Below are positions 9,501 through 25,762 of a DNA stretch of 64,000 nt, piece after piece (positions within the stretch are counted from its first letter, which is position 1; the number at the start of each line of letters is the position of its first letter). Position numbers and translations under genes: made by a program. The stretch is taken from the NCBI GenBank assembly GCA_963575745.1, contig CAUYUJ010018871.1:97501-161500 (forward strand), in the 5' to 3' direction. The stretch is from Prorocentrum cordatum (Eukaryota; Sar; Dinophyceae; Prorocentrales; Prorocentraceae). Under the pieces are notes generated by a model. That model made no database searches and was not told where the DNA came from. It saw only the letters and a list, made by a program, of their open reading frames with translations.

Positions 9501-10240
9501 CGAACCCATTGCCACAGGCTCGAGTAAGTTGCGAGGGGAAAGTCTCTGGCCCTGTGGCGCCCCTGGTTGCGAGGCGTTCTCGGCAGGGGTGCATACTGGC
9601 GACGACTCCGATTTGTTCGGCTACTCCGTGGCTGACATGTGCTCCAGCATCCTCGTCTGGGCCTGCTCCGTGCACGACGGGGACCCTGAGTGCGACTCCA
9701 TCGACTCCAGTGTCCTTGGGTTCTTCCCGAATGGCGACTCCCTCCCCACGTTCCGCCCCCTCGTGGCCGATTTCGTCGGCGCTGGGTTCCCAGAGGGCAT
9801 CTTCCGCCCCGGCGGCCACGTCGACCTCGGGCTCCTCCCCCCGTGAGTGCCCTGCTGGAAAAGGCCTGTCACTGTCGACCTTCCTCCCCCCGCCCGTCGC
9901 TCCGCAGAGCTGTGCCTGTGCCGCTGCTTGCTCCTCCCCTGCTTCTCCTCGCTCGGCTCAGCATTGCCACCATCCCTCATCGCCTGTGCCCGCCCATATG
10001 CGCCCGTCACCACGTCAGCTTTTCTCTACCTGTCCTCCTTCGCTCCCGTTGCCCCGCTCCTCGCCTGTTTCCGATGATGTCTCGCCCCCCCTCCTCTTTG
10101 CAAAACAAACGGCTTTCCGCCCCGTGGACAGCAAGTTCATGACAGGCGGGCCCGCGGCGCCCGCCCCGCCGCCTCCGCTCTCGCCCGTCGCCTCCGCTTT
10201 CGAAAGCGTCGAGAAGAGCCATCGACCATTGGGTCGATAG
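6509..10240 (+). CDS. LINE element 1 ORF2, C-terminal part: reverse transcriptase with zinc knuckle and S/P-rich tail
   Basis: This frame continues ORF2 after a frameshift and is read from about 6540 (TPEDRFQALSTYWRPVFSRG). RT motifs occur in order: HSAPGVDGIPYAAW, LRNTDLKITTTVVN, SSQRGFVVGRN, LLISFDYGQAFPSL (first catalytic Asp, codon 7148), SGIIQGCGLSGSLY and ARACADDIVAV (catalytic Asp pair, 7424-7429). The thumb segment is followed near 8530 by a C-x3-C-x7-C-H-x3-C cluster (CIFGCRSYADRQCHYMRC), probably a zinc knuckle. The last ~460 residues are Ser/Pro-rich, including three copies of a VRTLSP.SGCSS block (9228-9535). The stop TAG at 10238 is followed by a ~55-nt 3' UTR. The catalytic residues are intact. 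No RNase H domain was recognised. Confidence 0.88.
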   Translation: MQAVRSGSDLSHTPEDRFQALSTYWRPVFSRGSVPGPCIEAYLQDHLKAPVQCEVPPPTKAAVRRAVRGARHSAPGVDGIPYAAWNASECCVNVLCNTLDWVLGGGTLFDAASVTLQAFLPKGSEEEDEASGGCTRSADKIRVLGLRNTDLKITTTVVNRSLRKVVEEVAPSSQRGFVVGRNFGYNVIELDGIGRLAAAHPRSDLCDPLLISFDYGQAFPSLSQEYVLMLMNKLGLPGPLMWFLSWLYLAMQGVVAHIPIYWLRSGIIQGCGLSGSLYALGAAPFLCALEDTLETPGYGIARACADDIVAVLYEAKHLTVLYDVMLVTERLTGLRPKPPKCKIVPPKGVFTESPQLHTMSLVAHLVPAWQAFEVASYVLYLGLLLGPTVTVDMQWYAPLQKLKLRARLLGSGAAPASINGVLYSSRVFSVVSYVAQFAPLPPRHAALELGILAQVFRAPLGMLTAAGWAQLGAWGGPRIPLLLHSCAAAYARAALVTFSNHTTILDRCRLLESEWKLSLMEGRYDDASLAATRSREDALDHVGTHWQSPSFLLGYASVHQPCREMAYSVEVTDRCVQAITQELQVTDRKPKPQRAATHALREMLVTPFPLATLVQQRLQRYVCEWEPFLDRVAWTEIGGLLSLVPMSWAMPVIKTDCSGWLTSSRIQYVGGPRSCIFGCRSYADRQCHYMRCRPLWTAVYQALGYEMLPLLPDRLGLRLPGLMHVETLAVAFNIYHNMRFRPYASSTDLRSSARAAVRNLRLAKPDAQLEKKWQPPAALILHRLPQPTTTPSSSSSDDEVDGLHPDQPGDPDDGPGEAGHRMGMEIGPSPCLTPRLVPTVHSDDGSVAPPSLPGTPTTLIATPSRVGHIDDIDGFEGVALSDNDGAPPHVQRHSSPPDSCGSSADDVRTLSPGSGCSSSPPVQASRVNCEDPLQTSLGASTREVRTLSPDGGCSSSPSFQASRANCEERSHMACCAPHPAHPGRTAVRTQSPGHGCSSNPLPQARVSCEGKVSGPVAPLVARRSRQGCILATTPICSATPWLTCAPASSSGPAPCTTGTLSATPSTPVSLGSSRMATPSPRSAPSWPISSALGSQRASSAPAATSTSGSSPRECPAGKGLSLSTFLPPPVAPQSCACAAACSSPASPRSAQHCHHPSSPVPAHMRPSPRQLFSTCPPSLPLPRSSPVSDDVSPPLLFAKQTAFRPVDSKFMTGGPAAPAPPPPLSPVASAFESVEKSHRPLGR
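9228..9535 (+). repeat. Three coding repeats in the RT C-terminal extension
   Basis: Copies begin near 9228, 9339 and 9469. Each encodes a variant of VRTLSPGSGCSSSPPVQASR followed by VNCE; spacing is about 111 and 129 nt, and the in-between sequence differs. The reading frame is kept. Confidence 0.8.
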
Positions 10241-10294
10241 GCTGGTGGCTCGTGGAGGATGAACCCCCCCTGTACGCTCGTCTCCTCCTCCTCC
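10241..10294 (+). other. 3' UTR and (TCC)n tail of LINE element 1
   Basis: Between the ORF2 stop and the next spliced leader lie about 38 nt ending CCCCCCCTGTACGCTCGTCT, then (CCT)n from about 10282. Element 3 ends almost the same way (stop, short UTR, CCCCCCGTGGCTACGCTCTG, TCTCC, then (TCC)n at 60814). TACGCTC...(TCC)n is therefore the family's 3' end. No poly(A) is present. Confidence 0.75.
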
Positions 10295-10316
10295 TCCGTA
10301 GCCATTTTGGCTCAAG
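10295..10316 (+). other. Dinoflagellate spliced leader, second exact copy
   Basis: A second perfect 22-nt leader copy, immediately after the (TCC)n tail of element 1 and immediately before ATG CAA TGT at 10317. It marks the 5' end of LINE element 2. Confidence 0.97.
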
Positions 10317-11922
10317 ATGCAATGTTCCTCAGGGGAACAAGTGGATACCGCTAGTCCGCGGCCGTGCCAAGGCCTTGTGCCTGACAGTGTTTCGCCTTCA
10401 CTGCGGGAGTTGGGCATCCGCCACGGATGCCAGACCGCACAGAGAAAAAAGGGACAAGGATAAGAAAGAGAAGAAAGAGAAGAAGGATGGGAAAGTTAAG
10501 AAGGGTGGCAAGAGCGATGGCACCCCTGGCAGACGGAGGCAGGGTCGTTCGCCTTCTGATAATGGCTCTGAATGGCTGTCTCCTGTGTCTGTTGCCTCGT
10601 CTCCTCTGCACACGCCGCGTGCGGCTCGACGTGATCGGCGCGGGCAGGACTCGACCCCTGGCCAGCGGTCTCGCCGCAGCTACGGCGAGCACTCCACTGG
10701 CGCCGAAGCCCGTGCACACGCTGCTACCGCTGCCCTTGATACCATGGCATACCTGGAGGAGTTGGCGGCTGCACCCACGTTCCCGTCGCAGGAGCTGGTG
10801 GGGGACGTGGGCGGCGCCTCCGCTGGCAGCCAGGGGCCCCAGGCATGGCCAACCCCTCCACACCATCTTCTCGCTGGGCGCAGGCGTGGTGAAGCTGGCG
10901 TCCCGTCCCCCTCTGGGCCTGCCGCTGCGACCCCCCCTGCCATGGGGAGGCCTCCAGCTGGAGTGGATCCCTGGGCCGCTTCCTCTGCGCGCGCTGCCGT
11001 CCAATCGGAGCTCGCTGGTATGCGGGAGTCGTGGACGGCCGAGATCAAGGCGGCGTCTCACGCGGCGATCACGGAGGCCATGGCGAAGTCCTTGCCCATG
11101 GTCCTGGAGAAGCACCTGGGCTCCGCCGTGGATGCTGCCACCACGCCCGTACTGCAACGCATCCAGCAGTCTTTCGACGCGCGCCTGGCGGAGATGGACC
11201 GCAGGTTCCAGGCCTTCAATGAGCGCCTCACCGAGCAGGGGAATAGCGTCGAGGCCCTGTCCGCGCGGCTCAGCCATCTTGAGTCGCAGCTCGACCTTGC
11301 CCGATCGCGTCCTCGGCCACCCGTGGAAAGATCGGCCAATTGGGACCGCGAGATCGACCGCGCGATCTTCACGATCAACTGCAAAGAGGAGGTCCCGTTC
11401 GGAGCGGTCCAGGCCGCCATCGGCCCGCGGCTCCAGGATGCGGGCTACACCATCGGCGACCAGTGCGACTTGGAGGGCGCTGGCATCTCGCGACGCTTCG
11501 TCTTCCGCTTCAAAGGCGCCATGGATGCGACGCTGGACTCGCGCATCCGCCATGCCTTCAGTGCACTGCGTGATGACCGCGGCACGTGGCGCCGCTTCGC
11601 CGTCGAGCTTCCTCTTGGTCGTCCGGTGCCGCTCTACATCGGGCTGGACAAGAATCGTCACACCCAGGCCAGGGAGTTGGCCGTCAAGAGGGTCGTGCGC
11701 GCTCTGTCCGAGCACCTCGGCGCCCGCCTCTTCGGGGACCGCGACGCGGGCGTGGTCAGCCACCAGTGGGAGCCCCTGGTGTCCATCGTCGTGGACCCTG
11801 TCGAGGCGCCGAGGATCCGCTGGAACAGCGCCAAGCTCGCCGACATGCTGTTGGAGAAGGGCCCGCTTGACACGTTGGTCAAGAACCTCTTCCAGCGACC
11901 CACTGTCGAGTGGGATGGGTAA
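10317..11922 (+). CDS. LINE element 2 ORF1 protein
   Basis: The main frame (open from 10252, stop TAA 11920-11922) has no ATG until 10744 (MAYLEELAAAPTFPSQELVG). The ATG directly after the leader (10317) is in another frame, giving MQCSSGEQVDTASPRP and closing about 150 nt later, so an N-terminal frameshift is likely. The frame then encodes a Lys-rich stretch (KDKKEKKEKKDGKVKKGGKS), a Gly/Pro-rich region, a coiled coil around 11030-11310 (QQSFDARLAEMDRRFQAFNE) and a C-terminal domain ending in WEPLVSIVVDPVEAPRIRWN and VEWDG. The last part aligns by eye with the end of element 1 ORF1. The stop overlaps the ORF2 start in ATGGGTAA. Confidence 0.7.
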
Positions 11923-12957
11923 CAAGATCATGAACGCTACAGAGGTGCGGTTTGTGTCCTGGAACTGCTTCTCCCTCTGTCACTACCTGTCCCAGGGCAT
12001 CGACCGTAAGCTCTCCATCCTCAACTCCCTCTACTCCGACACCTCTATCATTGCTCTCCAAGAAGTTCGAGGGAATGAAGCTGCCGCGGACGAAGTTTTG
12101 CAGCGGTCGGGGCGCTCATACATGCGAATCGTATCGGGGCCCCCTGGCGCTGAGACCGGTGGTGGCTTGGTTACTCTCCTGCCTGAACATATTTCGCACT
12201 CCCTTCTCCTTCGTCGTGTGCGCGAAGTTCCTGGCCGCGTCCTGGTTTTGGAAATTCGACACCGCATCACGGGCTTCACTTTCTTCCACTGGAATGTGCA
12301 CCATTACGGCATCGACAAGGCCGACCTTCTTCAGCTTCGTGATCCGGCTCGCGCTCAGCAAGCTGATGTCCACTTGCACCCGATGCGCTTCGCCCAGATC
12401 CTGATTGGCGACTTCAACATTTCTGATGCTATCGCTGATCGCTCTACTGCCGTGTCTGGGTTACCGCAGCAGCCGACTCGTTCACAGAGGACCTCCGCAC
12501 TCGTGGACCCCTCCCCACCTTCGCCCTCCAGCGCGAGGCCGCTCTCCAGCGCGCGGCCTCCGATGGGAGTCGAGCCGCCTGAGAGTGTCGAGCCGCCTGA
12601 GGACGTCGGCCCCCCCACGGGAGATAATGGGTTGGGAGCGTCCATGCGAGCATCCACGTGTTCTGGGTCCTCGGCGGCGGGGACTGGCCAGCCCTGTCCG
12701 GAGCCGTCTGCGGCGCGCGCGGCTGCCCCCCGTGGACGGGAGGGCCGGCCTGGGGGCTCGCTCTGGCGCCAGATCTGGAGGGGCATGACGGAGATGGAGA
12801 TCGATCGGCCCATGAACTGGCATCAAGGGACCCAGTCGGCCAACCGTGTGGACCGTGCGTTTGCGGCCTGCCCCCCTTGGCTGCTGGCCCAGCTCCACCA
12901 GTCGATGCACGTGTGCGGCGAACCTGAGGAGTACCACCGCCAGCGCATCAGCGACCT
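11915..12957 (+). pseudogene. LINE element 2 APE endonuclease, broken at its last catalytic motif
   Basis: From ATG 11915 (or 11930) the frame gives TEVRFVSWNCFSL, IIALQEVRGNEAAA, FFHWNVHHYGIDK, AQILIGDFNIS and NRVDRAFAA, the motifs of an APE endonuclease. A Pro/Glu-rich insertion with imperfect 18-nt repeats (VEPPESVEPPEDVGPP) lies at 12530-12640. The last motif should read ISDH; the sequence is AGC GAC C-T GTG, one base short at 12956-12957, so the His is lost and the frame shifts. The true continuation is the frame beginning at 12958. This single deletion inactivates both the nuclease and downstream translation. Confidence 0.8.
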
Positions 12958-13926
12958 GTGCTCACGCTCTCGTCCTGCAAGCCGTCGAAACGTGATCGCC
13001 CGATCCCCCGGGGCATCTGCAAGGACCCACTCTTTGCTAAGGTGGTTGCGGACTACGAGAAGCTGCGCGGGCTCCAGTACATCCAGCCCCCTGTGGAGAA
13101 GCTGTGGGCGGCCACGAAGTGTCGGCAGATTGCAGGCCGCCTCACGCGCAACCACCAGCTGCAGCGTCTCACGAATGGCAAGATGCAGAGGGCGATGATC
13201 GCGAGGAGCGTGGTTCGGGCGGCGTGGCGGTCCGATGTGGCCTTGGCTCGCACGCTCCTGGCTCGGCATGCGTGGACGTCGAAGTTCTTGTGCATCGAGG
13301 ACGGTGTGGTCACGCTCCTGAACGCGGGCTGCTTCCGCGACCTCCACTCTGACTTGCAGCGGCAGGAGGCGCAGGAGCGGGCGTCTGCGCTCCAGAGAGC
13401 GCAAGCTGCTGCCGAGAGGCCTGCTGATGTTCGCCGTCTCGCCGCACAACGCCGCGCTGCTCAGCGGCGCGCTCGCCCGTGGTCACCCTTCGGGCGACGG
13501 CGGCGCCTTGCGGGCGTCATTCTTCCTGAGGACGGTCAGCGCGCCGAGGACGCGGTCACGCACACGTTGCAGGAGAGGAACAGCGCCCTCGGCAGGCACT
13601 GGGCGAAGATCTTCCAGCGCGACCCTCCGCTGAACCAGGCGGCAGAAAAATATGCGTTTCGCTTTCGCTCGGAGGTCGACTCGTCTGACATCCCCCCGCC
13701 GTGCACCCGTCACCTCACCACCTTCCTCGGCAGGGTCCCGGAGGCGGCCCCAGGCCCTGATGGGCTCACCTACTGCGCGCGGTCCGTGGGTGGCCGCCGC
13801 GTGAGAGGTCGCTCGAGCACTCGTTTCCGAGAGGGGCCCAGTGGCATCGGTTCTGAGGACGAGTTCTGCGGCGGCGCGCGACAGCGATGTAGGCCCCACG
13901 GCCGTCGGCGGCGGCGGCTCTTCTGA
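12958..13926 (+). pseudogene. LINE element 2 ORF2 linker and RT start, truncated
   Basis: This frame continues ORF2 after the 1-nt deletion: VLTLSSCKPSKRDRPIPRGI, then a basic linker (RSVVRAAWRSDVALARTLLA, matching the RSCARAVWRQDVPLARRLIS linker of element 1). Next comes the first conserved RT block (FLGRVPEAAPGPDGLTYCAR at about 13720-13785). After this the sequence no longer resembles RT and ends at 13926. The polymerase core is absent, so the element ended by truncation or recombination here. Confidence 0.75.
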
Positions 13927-14092
13927 GGCGCGAATTATGCGGCAGCGCTCGGCTCGGACATATCGCGCCCGCCGCTGCCATCGCCGCAGGTCGCGGCGGT
14001 CGCGATGTCGCCGTCGTCGCCATCGGCGCAATCATGCTATTTGTGGTTATGTTCCGTCATGTTCTCAGGGTATTGGTTGCCATGTCTGCTGT
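13927..14092. other. No gene seen; junction to minisatellite
   Basis: A GC-rich stretch with CGC/CATCGCC repeats, then a switch near 14040 to the T-rich strand of the 21-bp minisatellite. No coding signal. Confidence 0.4.
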
Positions 14093-15140
14093 TCAGTTTT
14101 CCTATGGTCGCGCTTAGTTTTCTCATGGTCGGGTCTAGTTTTCCCGTGGCCGGGTTTAGTTGTTCCTTTGGTCGGGTCTAGTTGTTTTGGTCAGGTCTAG
14201 TTTTTCCTTGGTCGGGTGTAGTTGTCCCCTGGTCGGGTCTGGTTGTTCCTTTGGTCGGGTTTCGTTTTTCTTTGGTCGGGTTTAGTTTTCCCTTGGTCGG
14301 GTTTAGTTTTCCCCTGGTCGGGTATATTTTTTCCTTTGGTCAGGTCTACCTTGTCTTTGGTCTGGTCTAGTTGTTCCTTGGTCGGGCGTAGTTTTCCATT
14401 GGTCGGGTTTAGTTTTCCCCTGGTCGGGTTTACTTTTCTTTTGGTCGGGTCGAGTTTTTCCCTGATCGGGTTTATTTGTCCTTTGGTCGGGTCTAGTTTT
14501 CCCTTGGTCGGGTCTAGTTTTTCTTTTGGTCGGGTCTAGTTGTTTCCCTGGTCGGGTCTACTTTTCCTCTGGTCGGGTTTAGTTGCCCCATGGTCGGGCT
14601 TCATTTTTCCTTTGGTCGGGTCTAGTTTTTTTTTGGTCGGGTTTAGTTTCCCCCTGGTCGGGCCTAGTTTTCCCTTGGTCGGGTTCAGTTTTCTCCGGTC
14701 GGGTCTAGTTCTTCCCTGCTCTTGTTTAGTTTTCCCTTTGGTCGGGTTTAGTTTTCCTTTGGTCGGGCTTAGTTGTTCCTTTGGTCGGGACTAGTTTTTC
14801 TTTGGTCGGGTCTAGTTTTCCCTTGGTCGGGGTTAGTTGTCCTTTGGTCTGGTTTAGTTTTTCCTTTGGTCGGGTCTAGTTTTTCTCTGGTCGGGTTTAC
14901 TGTTTCCCCGGTCGAGTTTAGTTTTCCCCTTGGTCGGGTCTAGCTTTTCTTGTGGTCATGTTTACTTTTCCCTTGGTCGGGTCTAGTTTTTCCTTGGTCG
15001 GGTATAGTTGTTCCTTGGTCGGGTATAGTTTCCCCCTGGTCGGGTTTAGTTGTTCTCCTTGTTCGCGTTTGGTTTTTTCCATTGTCGGGTCTAGTTTTTC
15101 CTATGGTCGGGTTCAGTTGTTCCCTGGTCGGGGAAACTAA
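14093..15140 (-). repeat. 21-bp minisatellite, array 1 (inverted orientation)
   Basis: About 50 copies of the reverse complement of CTAGACCCGACCAGGGGAAA plus one A (on this strand TTTTCCCTTGGTCGGGTCTAG with 19-24-bp variants). The GATCC variant common in array 2 is absent. Translations are artefactual heptads such as FPLVGSS. The array is inverted relative to arrays 2 and 3. Confidence 0.95.
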
Positions 15141-15523
15141 ACCCAGGTCCGCGGGGCCAGAGGCGGCCTGAGCCAGATCCACCACTCCCCGTACTTTCCT
15201 ATTTCTCTCTCCATCAATCTCCCTGTCGTTCTCGCCAACCCCCTCGCCCACATCCTCGCTCGGACAGCCGCGCGGCCCAAACATCAGCGGGGTCAGCGAG
15301 CCCCGCTTCGCCGCCGCCAATGGGGGGCTCGGGGGGCGAAGCCGCCGCGGGCGCGACGTTCCCACCCCTCGTTCCTCGCAGGCCCCCTGCCCGCCCAGGC
15401 TCCAGGGAGTAGGCTTGCTCCGAGTGTGGGGCGGCCTGCGCGGGAAGGAACGTCGCGCGGCCGCGTCTGCGTCGCCCCCCGCTTCCCTCGCGCCCTCCGC
15501 GAGCTGCTTCTGGCGCGCCCCAG
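15141..15523. other. No gene supported
   Basis: GC-rich unique sequence between array 1 and the ORF at 15524. Frames are open on both strands but without motifs. It could be 5' UTR or promoter of that ORF; nothing proves it. Confidence 0.3.
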
Positions 15524-16024
15524 ATGGCGACGCCCGAGAGCCCTCGGATGATTCGCAAGAAGCGGGCTGCCACCGACGATAGCAGCGGGTCCTCTGACAG
15601 TCAGTCACCCTCGCCGCCGACGATAGCAAGCCAATTGCGGAAGATGCGACTGGCCCACCTGGCGAAGGTCCGATCCCCGACGCCCCCGGCGAACAAGCCG
15701 GCGAACAAGGCTCCGCGGTTGGAGCCAGCCTCCCCGTCTCAGTTCAAGGGCGGCCCGCCGCTGCGCGAGACTGAGGGCGACGGCGACTCCATGGGCCTCT
15801 CGGACACGTCGCTGTTCATGTCGGGCGAGGATAGCTCAGCCTGGGGAAGAGGGCGGGGGGGGGTCGCTCAATCTGGCTGCCCATTGCCCAGTTGGCTTTC
15901 GCTGCCCAGCCAGCCGGCCTCGCCCTTGCCCCCCCCCCCCCCCCCCACGCCGAGAGCGCGGAGGCAGAAAAAGCGACCGGCATGCCGTCGCTTCTCCGCC
16001 TGGGGAAGGCAGCAGCCAGATTGA
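15524..16024 (+). CDS. Hypothetical protein, Ser/Pro-rich, N-terminal part
   Basis: An ATG-started frame of 166 aa begins MATPESPRMIRKKRAATDDS and continues with a polar Ser/Pro-rich region, SQLRKMRLAHLAKVRSPTPP and a block ending MGLSDTSLFMSGEDSS. After about 15840 it runs into G- and C-homopolymer sequence and a Pro run, so the end is probably artefactual or intronic. A possible continuation in another frame is EQKERLAIAAMVEFAPKAQA followed by IATRTSAPEVSNPDSASPPR near 16376-16500, after a (GGA)n stretch that might be intronic. No family is recognised. Composition suggests a disordered, possibly nuclear protein, which is inference only. Confidence 0.4.
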   Translation: MATPESPRMIRKKRAATDDSSGSSDSQSPSPPTIASQLRKMRLAHLAKVRSPTPPANKPANKAPRLEPASPSQFKGGPPLRETEGDGDSMGLSDTSLFMSGEDSSAWGRGRGGVAQSGCPLPSWLSLPSQPASPLPPPPPPTPRARRQKKRPACRRFSAWGRQQPD

Positions 16025-16189
16025 TCGAGCCTCGCCCGCCCTCCGCTCCGCTGCCGAGGATGGGCGGAAGGCTACAAGTTCTTTCAGCAGCCTCTCCATG
16101 CAGAGCCCAAGCAGGCCATCCTGGGCACTCTTCCAAAGAGAGAGGAGGGCGGTGACAGATAGGTGACAGGAGGGGGACAGCAGCAGTAG

Positions 16190-16352
16190 AAGGGGGAAGA
16201 AGTGGGAGAGGAGGGGGGGGGGCGGAGGAGGAAGGAGGGGTCGAAGGAAGGGGGGGTAGGGGGGGGGAGGAGGAGGAGGAGGGGGAGGGGCAGGCGGGGG
16301 GAGGAGGAAGGAGGAGCGGGGGAAGAGGAGGAGAGGGAGGTGAAGGGGGGGG
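16190..16352 (+). repeat. (GGA)n / G-rich purine tract
   Basis: Purine-only stretch of GGA, GGGGG and GAAGG units with several runs of seven or more G. Open frames across it are low-complexity artefacts. Confidence 0.9.
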
Positions 16353-16523
16353 AAGGGAAGACGGAGTCGAGGACGAGCAAAAAGAAAGGCTGGCCATCGC
16401 CGCCATGGTCGAGTTCGCGCCCAAGGCCCAGGCGATTGCGACTCGGACCTCGGCGCCAGAGGTCTCCAACCCAGACTCAGCCTCGCCCCCGAGGAAGGTC
16501 GCCAGGGTCGAGGGCGATGGGGC

Positions 16524-17005
16524 CCCCCGCCATGGGTGAAGTGGACGCAGGCACTGCCTCTGGCGCGCCCCGCCGTGGCAAGCGCGCCCCAACGCGAAGC
16601 GGCCTCAGGAGGCTGCCTGAAGCGGCCGAAGGGCGCCCGCCAACTGACCGCCCTCAGGAAGCGGCCTCAGGAAGCGGCCAGAATGCACTGCCCCTGGCGT
16701 GCCCCGACAATTCACCGCCTTCAGGAAGCGGGCAGAACAGGGGCAACCTTTGGGGAGACCTTCGCTAGGAGATGGTTGCCCAAGACACTGCCTCTTGTGT
16801 GGCCGACCCATTGCCTCTGGCGCGCCCGTGACGCTGCCTCTGGCGCGCCTTCTGAGGCCAAGGCGGCGTCGCGGCAGCTGGCGCCGCGACACTTGCAAGC
16901 GGAAAAACTAGTCGTCGTCATCACCGTCATCGTAGTCGCCATCATGACCACCGACATCATCAGCGCAATCAGCGACACCATGACCACCGACATCGTGACA
17001 AGGGA
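16524..17005 (+). repeat. Segment C, duplicated at 57095-57575
   Basis: From CCCCGCCATGGGTGAAGTGG onward this stretch matches 57095 ff almost base for base, including GCTGCCTCTGGCGC motifs, a CAGGAAGCGG repeat and the CGTAGTCGCCATCATGACC end. It carries an open frame (GEVDAGTASGAPRRGKRAPT...) with many AASG- or LPLA-type translations of the dispersed motif, but no recognisable domain. The copy stops where a (TA)n tract begins. Confidence 0.8.
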
Positions 17006-17031
17006 AAACGCAGACCCGACCAATTTTTCTT

Positions 17032-17045
17032 TATTTATATATATT

Positions 17046-17093
<48 letters not shown>

Positions 17094-17110
17094 ATTTTAT
17101 TGTTTTAATA

Positions 17111-17171
<61 letters not shown>
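17032..17171 (+). repeat. (TA)n followed by poly(A), about 60 A
   Basis: A TA dinucleotide tract (to about 17090) leads via TTATTGTTTTAATAATA into roughly 58 uninterrupted A residues. These join directly to CGACCAGGAG of the 21-bp minisatellite. Confidence 0.95.
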
Positions 17172-24906
<7,735 letters not shown>

Positions 24907-24971
24907 CTCCGCGGTCTTATTTAGTCTTTTTTCACGGCCGTGTTTTTCCATTCTGTCGAGCCCGCCGTTGT

Positions 24972-24993
24972 TCCGCAGCCGTTCTGGCACCAG
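24972..24993 (+). other. Possible decayed spliced leader
   Basis: The 22 nt TCCGCAGCCGTTCTGGCACC plus AG match the spliced leader at 17 of 22 positions without gaps. It lies shortly upstream of the hAT-like gene in the sense orientation. A match this good is expected by chance only about 0.02-0.05 times in the window under equal base use, somewhat more in GC-rich DNA. Confidence 0.4.
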
Positions 24994-25089
24994 CGAAGTG
25001 ACAGGCATCTGGGGCGCACCGCGATCGGGGGCGCGGCGCTGGGCGATGCGCGCGCCACTTTACTTTCGTTTCGGGGAGTGTCTCAAGAA

Positions 25090-25762
25090 GAAGTCGGCAG
25101 CAGCGAGCGTGGGGCAGTCGTTGCAGTCGCGGAGACATGGCGGACATACCCGCAGCAGAGCGTCCTGTGCCAAGAAGAAATCTCTGCCTCTGGCGAGGGT
25201 CGGCGAGTTCTGCGCCAAGAAGAAATCTCTGCCTCTGGCGAGGGTCGGAGCGCCCTTTGCCAAGAAGAAATCTCTGCCTCTGGCGAGGGCTTTGCTGCCT
25301 CTGGCGCATCTGGGAAAAGGAAGAGCAGCGTCGCTTCCTCTGGCGCGCCCTGGAAAGGAGCGGGGAAAACGCAGGGCGGTTCAGCCCCGCGAGGGCATCG
25401 CGCGGATTGTGACCGAAGCGAGAAAGAGTGGGGAAAGAGCTCTTGGCGGCAAAATATGGACGAAGCTTGGCCTTCGCTCTGCGGACTTCTCGCGCCCGTC
25501 CTCAGGGGCCCATTCCGATGCGGAGCACTTCGCCAAGCGTTCTCTTTGCACGAAGGCGTTCTGTATCAGATGCGATTTTCACCGACGTCGCAAGACGTGC
25601 TCGGCGCGATCTCCCCTGCCAAATGGTTCGTCGCTGCCGACAGCAGGTGGGCATCGCGGCCAGCGGGGTTTGGGTTGCCGAGTCTGCGCGAAGGCTGCGG
25701 CCGCAGGGCGCGCAAGCTCTGACAGAAGGTTCTCCAAACTGATTCCAGGCTTCCGCGCCTGA
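25090..25762 (+). pseudogene. N-terminal zinc-finger part of a hAT-like transposase gene, broken
   Basis: One frame contains three imperfect repeats of about 45 bp (CCAAGAAGAAATCTCTGCCT, each with the dispersed motif) at 25170-25310. A Cys/His-rich region follows: LCTKAFCIRCDFHRRRKTCS, then GHRGQRGLGCRVCAKAA (25545-25710), with C-x4-C-x2-C and C-x2-C pairs compatible with a zinc finger before a transposase core. The frame ends in TGA at 25760, and the sequence that should follow (DPKWNSIRGQHLIDAQRERS) is in another frame from 25761, so an indel separates them. Which of the three frames is real before 25480 is unclear, since all are open. Confidence 0.45.

Larger units (their letters stand above)
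3642..10294 (+). mobile_element. LINE element 1: spliced-leader-headed non-LTR retrotransposon
   Basis: The element runs from the spliced leader through ORF1 (coiled coil), ORF2 with APE endonuclease and reverse transcriptase, and a short 3' UTR ending TACGCTCGTCTCC followed by (TCC)n. It is about 6.65 kb. There are no LTRs, integrase or protease. ORF2 is divided by a frameshift near 6510-6570, so this copy is probably inactive unless the shift is programmed. It is followed without a gap by element 2, whose spliced leader begins in the TCC tail. The 3' UTR matches that of element 3 (60765-60830), defining a family. Confidence 0.88.
10295..13795 (+). mobile_element. LINE element 2: spliced-leader-headed, 3'-truncated
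   Basis: The element contains the leader, ORF1, an APE endonuclease and the linker of ORF2, and stops at the very start of RT (EAAPGPDGLTYCARSVGG near 13735-13790). The catalytic RT, zinc knuckle and 3' tail are missing. It belongs to the same family as element 1 by ORF1 and EN similarity but is clearly diverged, so it is not a recent tandem copy. After 13795 the sequence is unrelated GC-rich DNA, then the 21-bp minisatellite. Confidence 0.85.

Noticed and set aside
10351-11931. 526-codon open frame on the minus strand
   Set aside because: It mirrors element 2 ORF1, whose + strand frame has the coiled coil and homology to element 1 ORF1; GC-rich coding DNA leaves the opposite strand open.
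17113-17171. Poly(A) as the 3' tail of a retrotransposed gene
   Set aside because: The run continues directly into the minisatellite unit as in two other places, and no gene ends just upstream.
25137-25412. 91-codon ORF rich in NLCLWRG repeats
   Set aside because: It is one of three open frames over the 45-bp repeats that carry the dispersed motif; the Cys/His domain lies in another frame.
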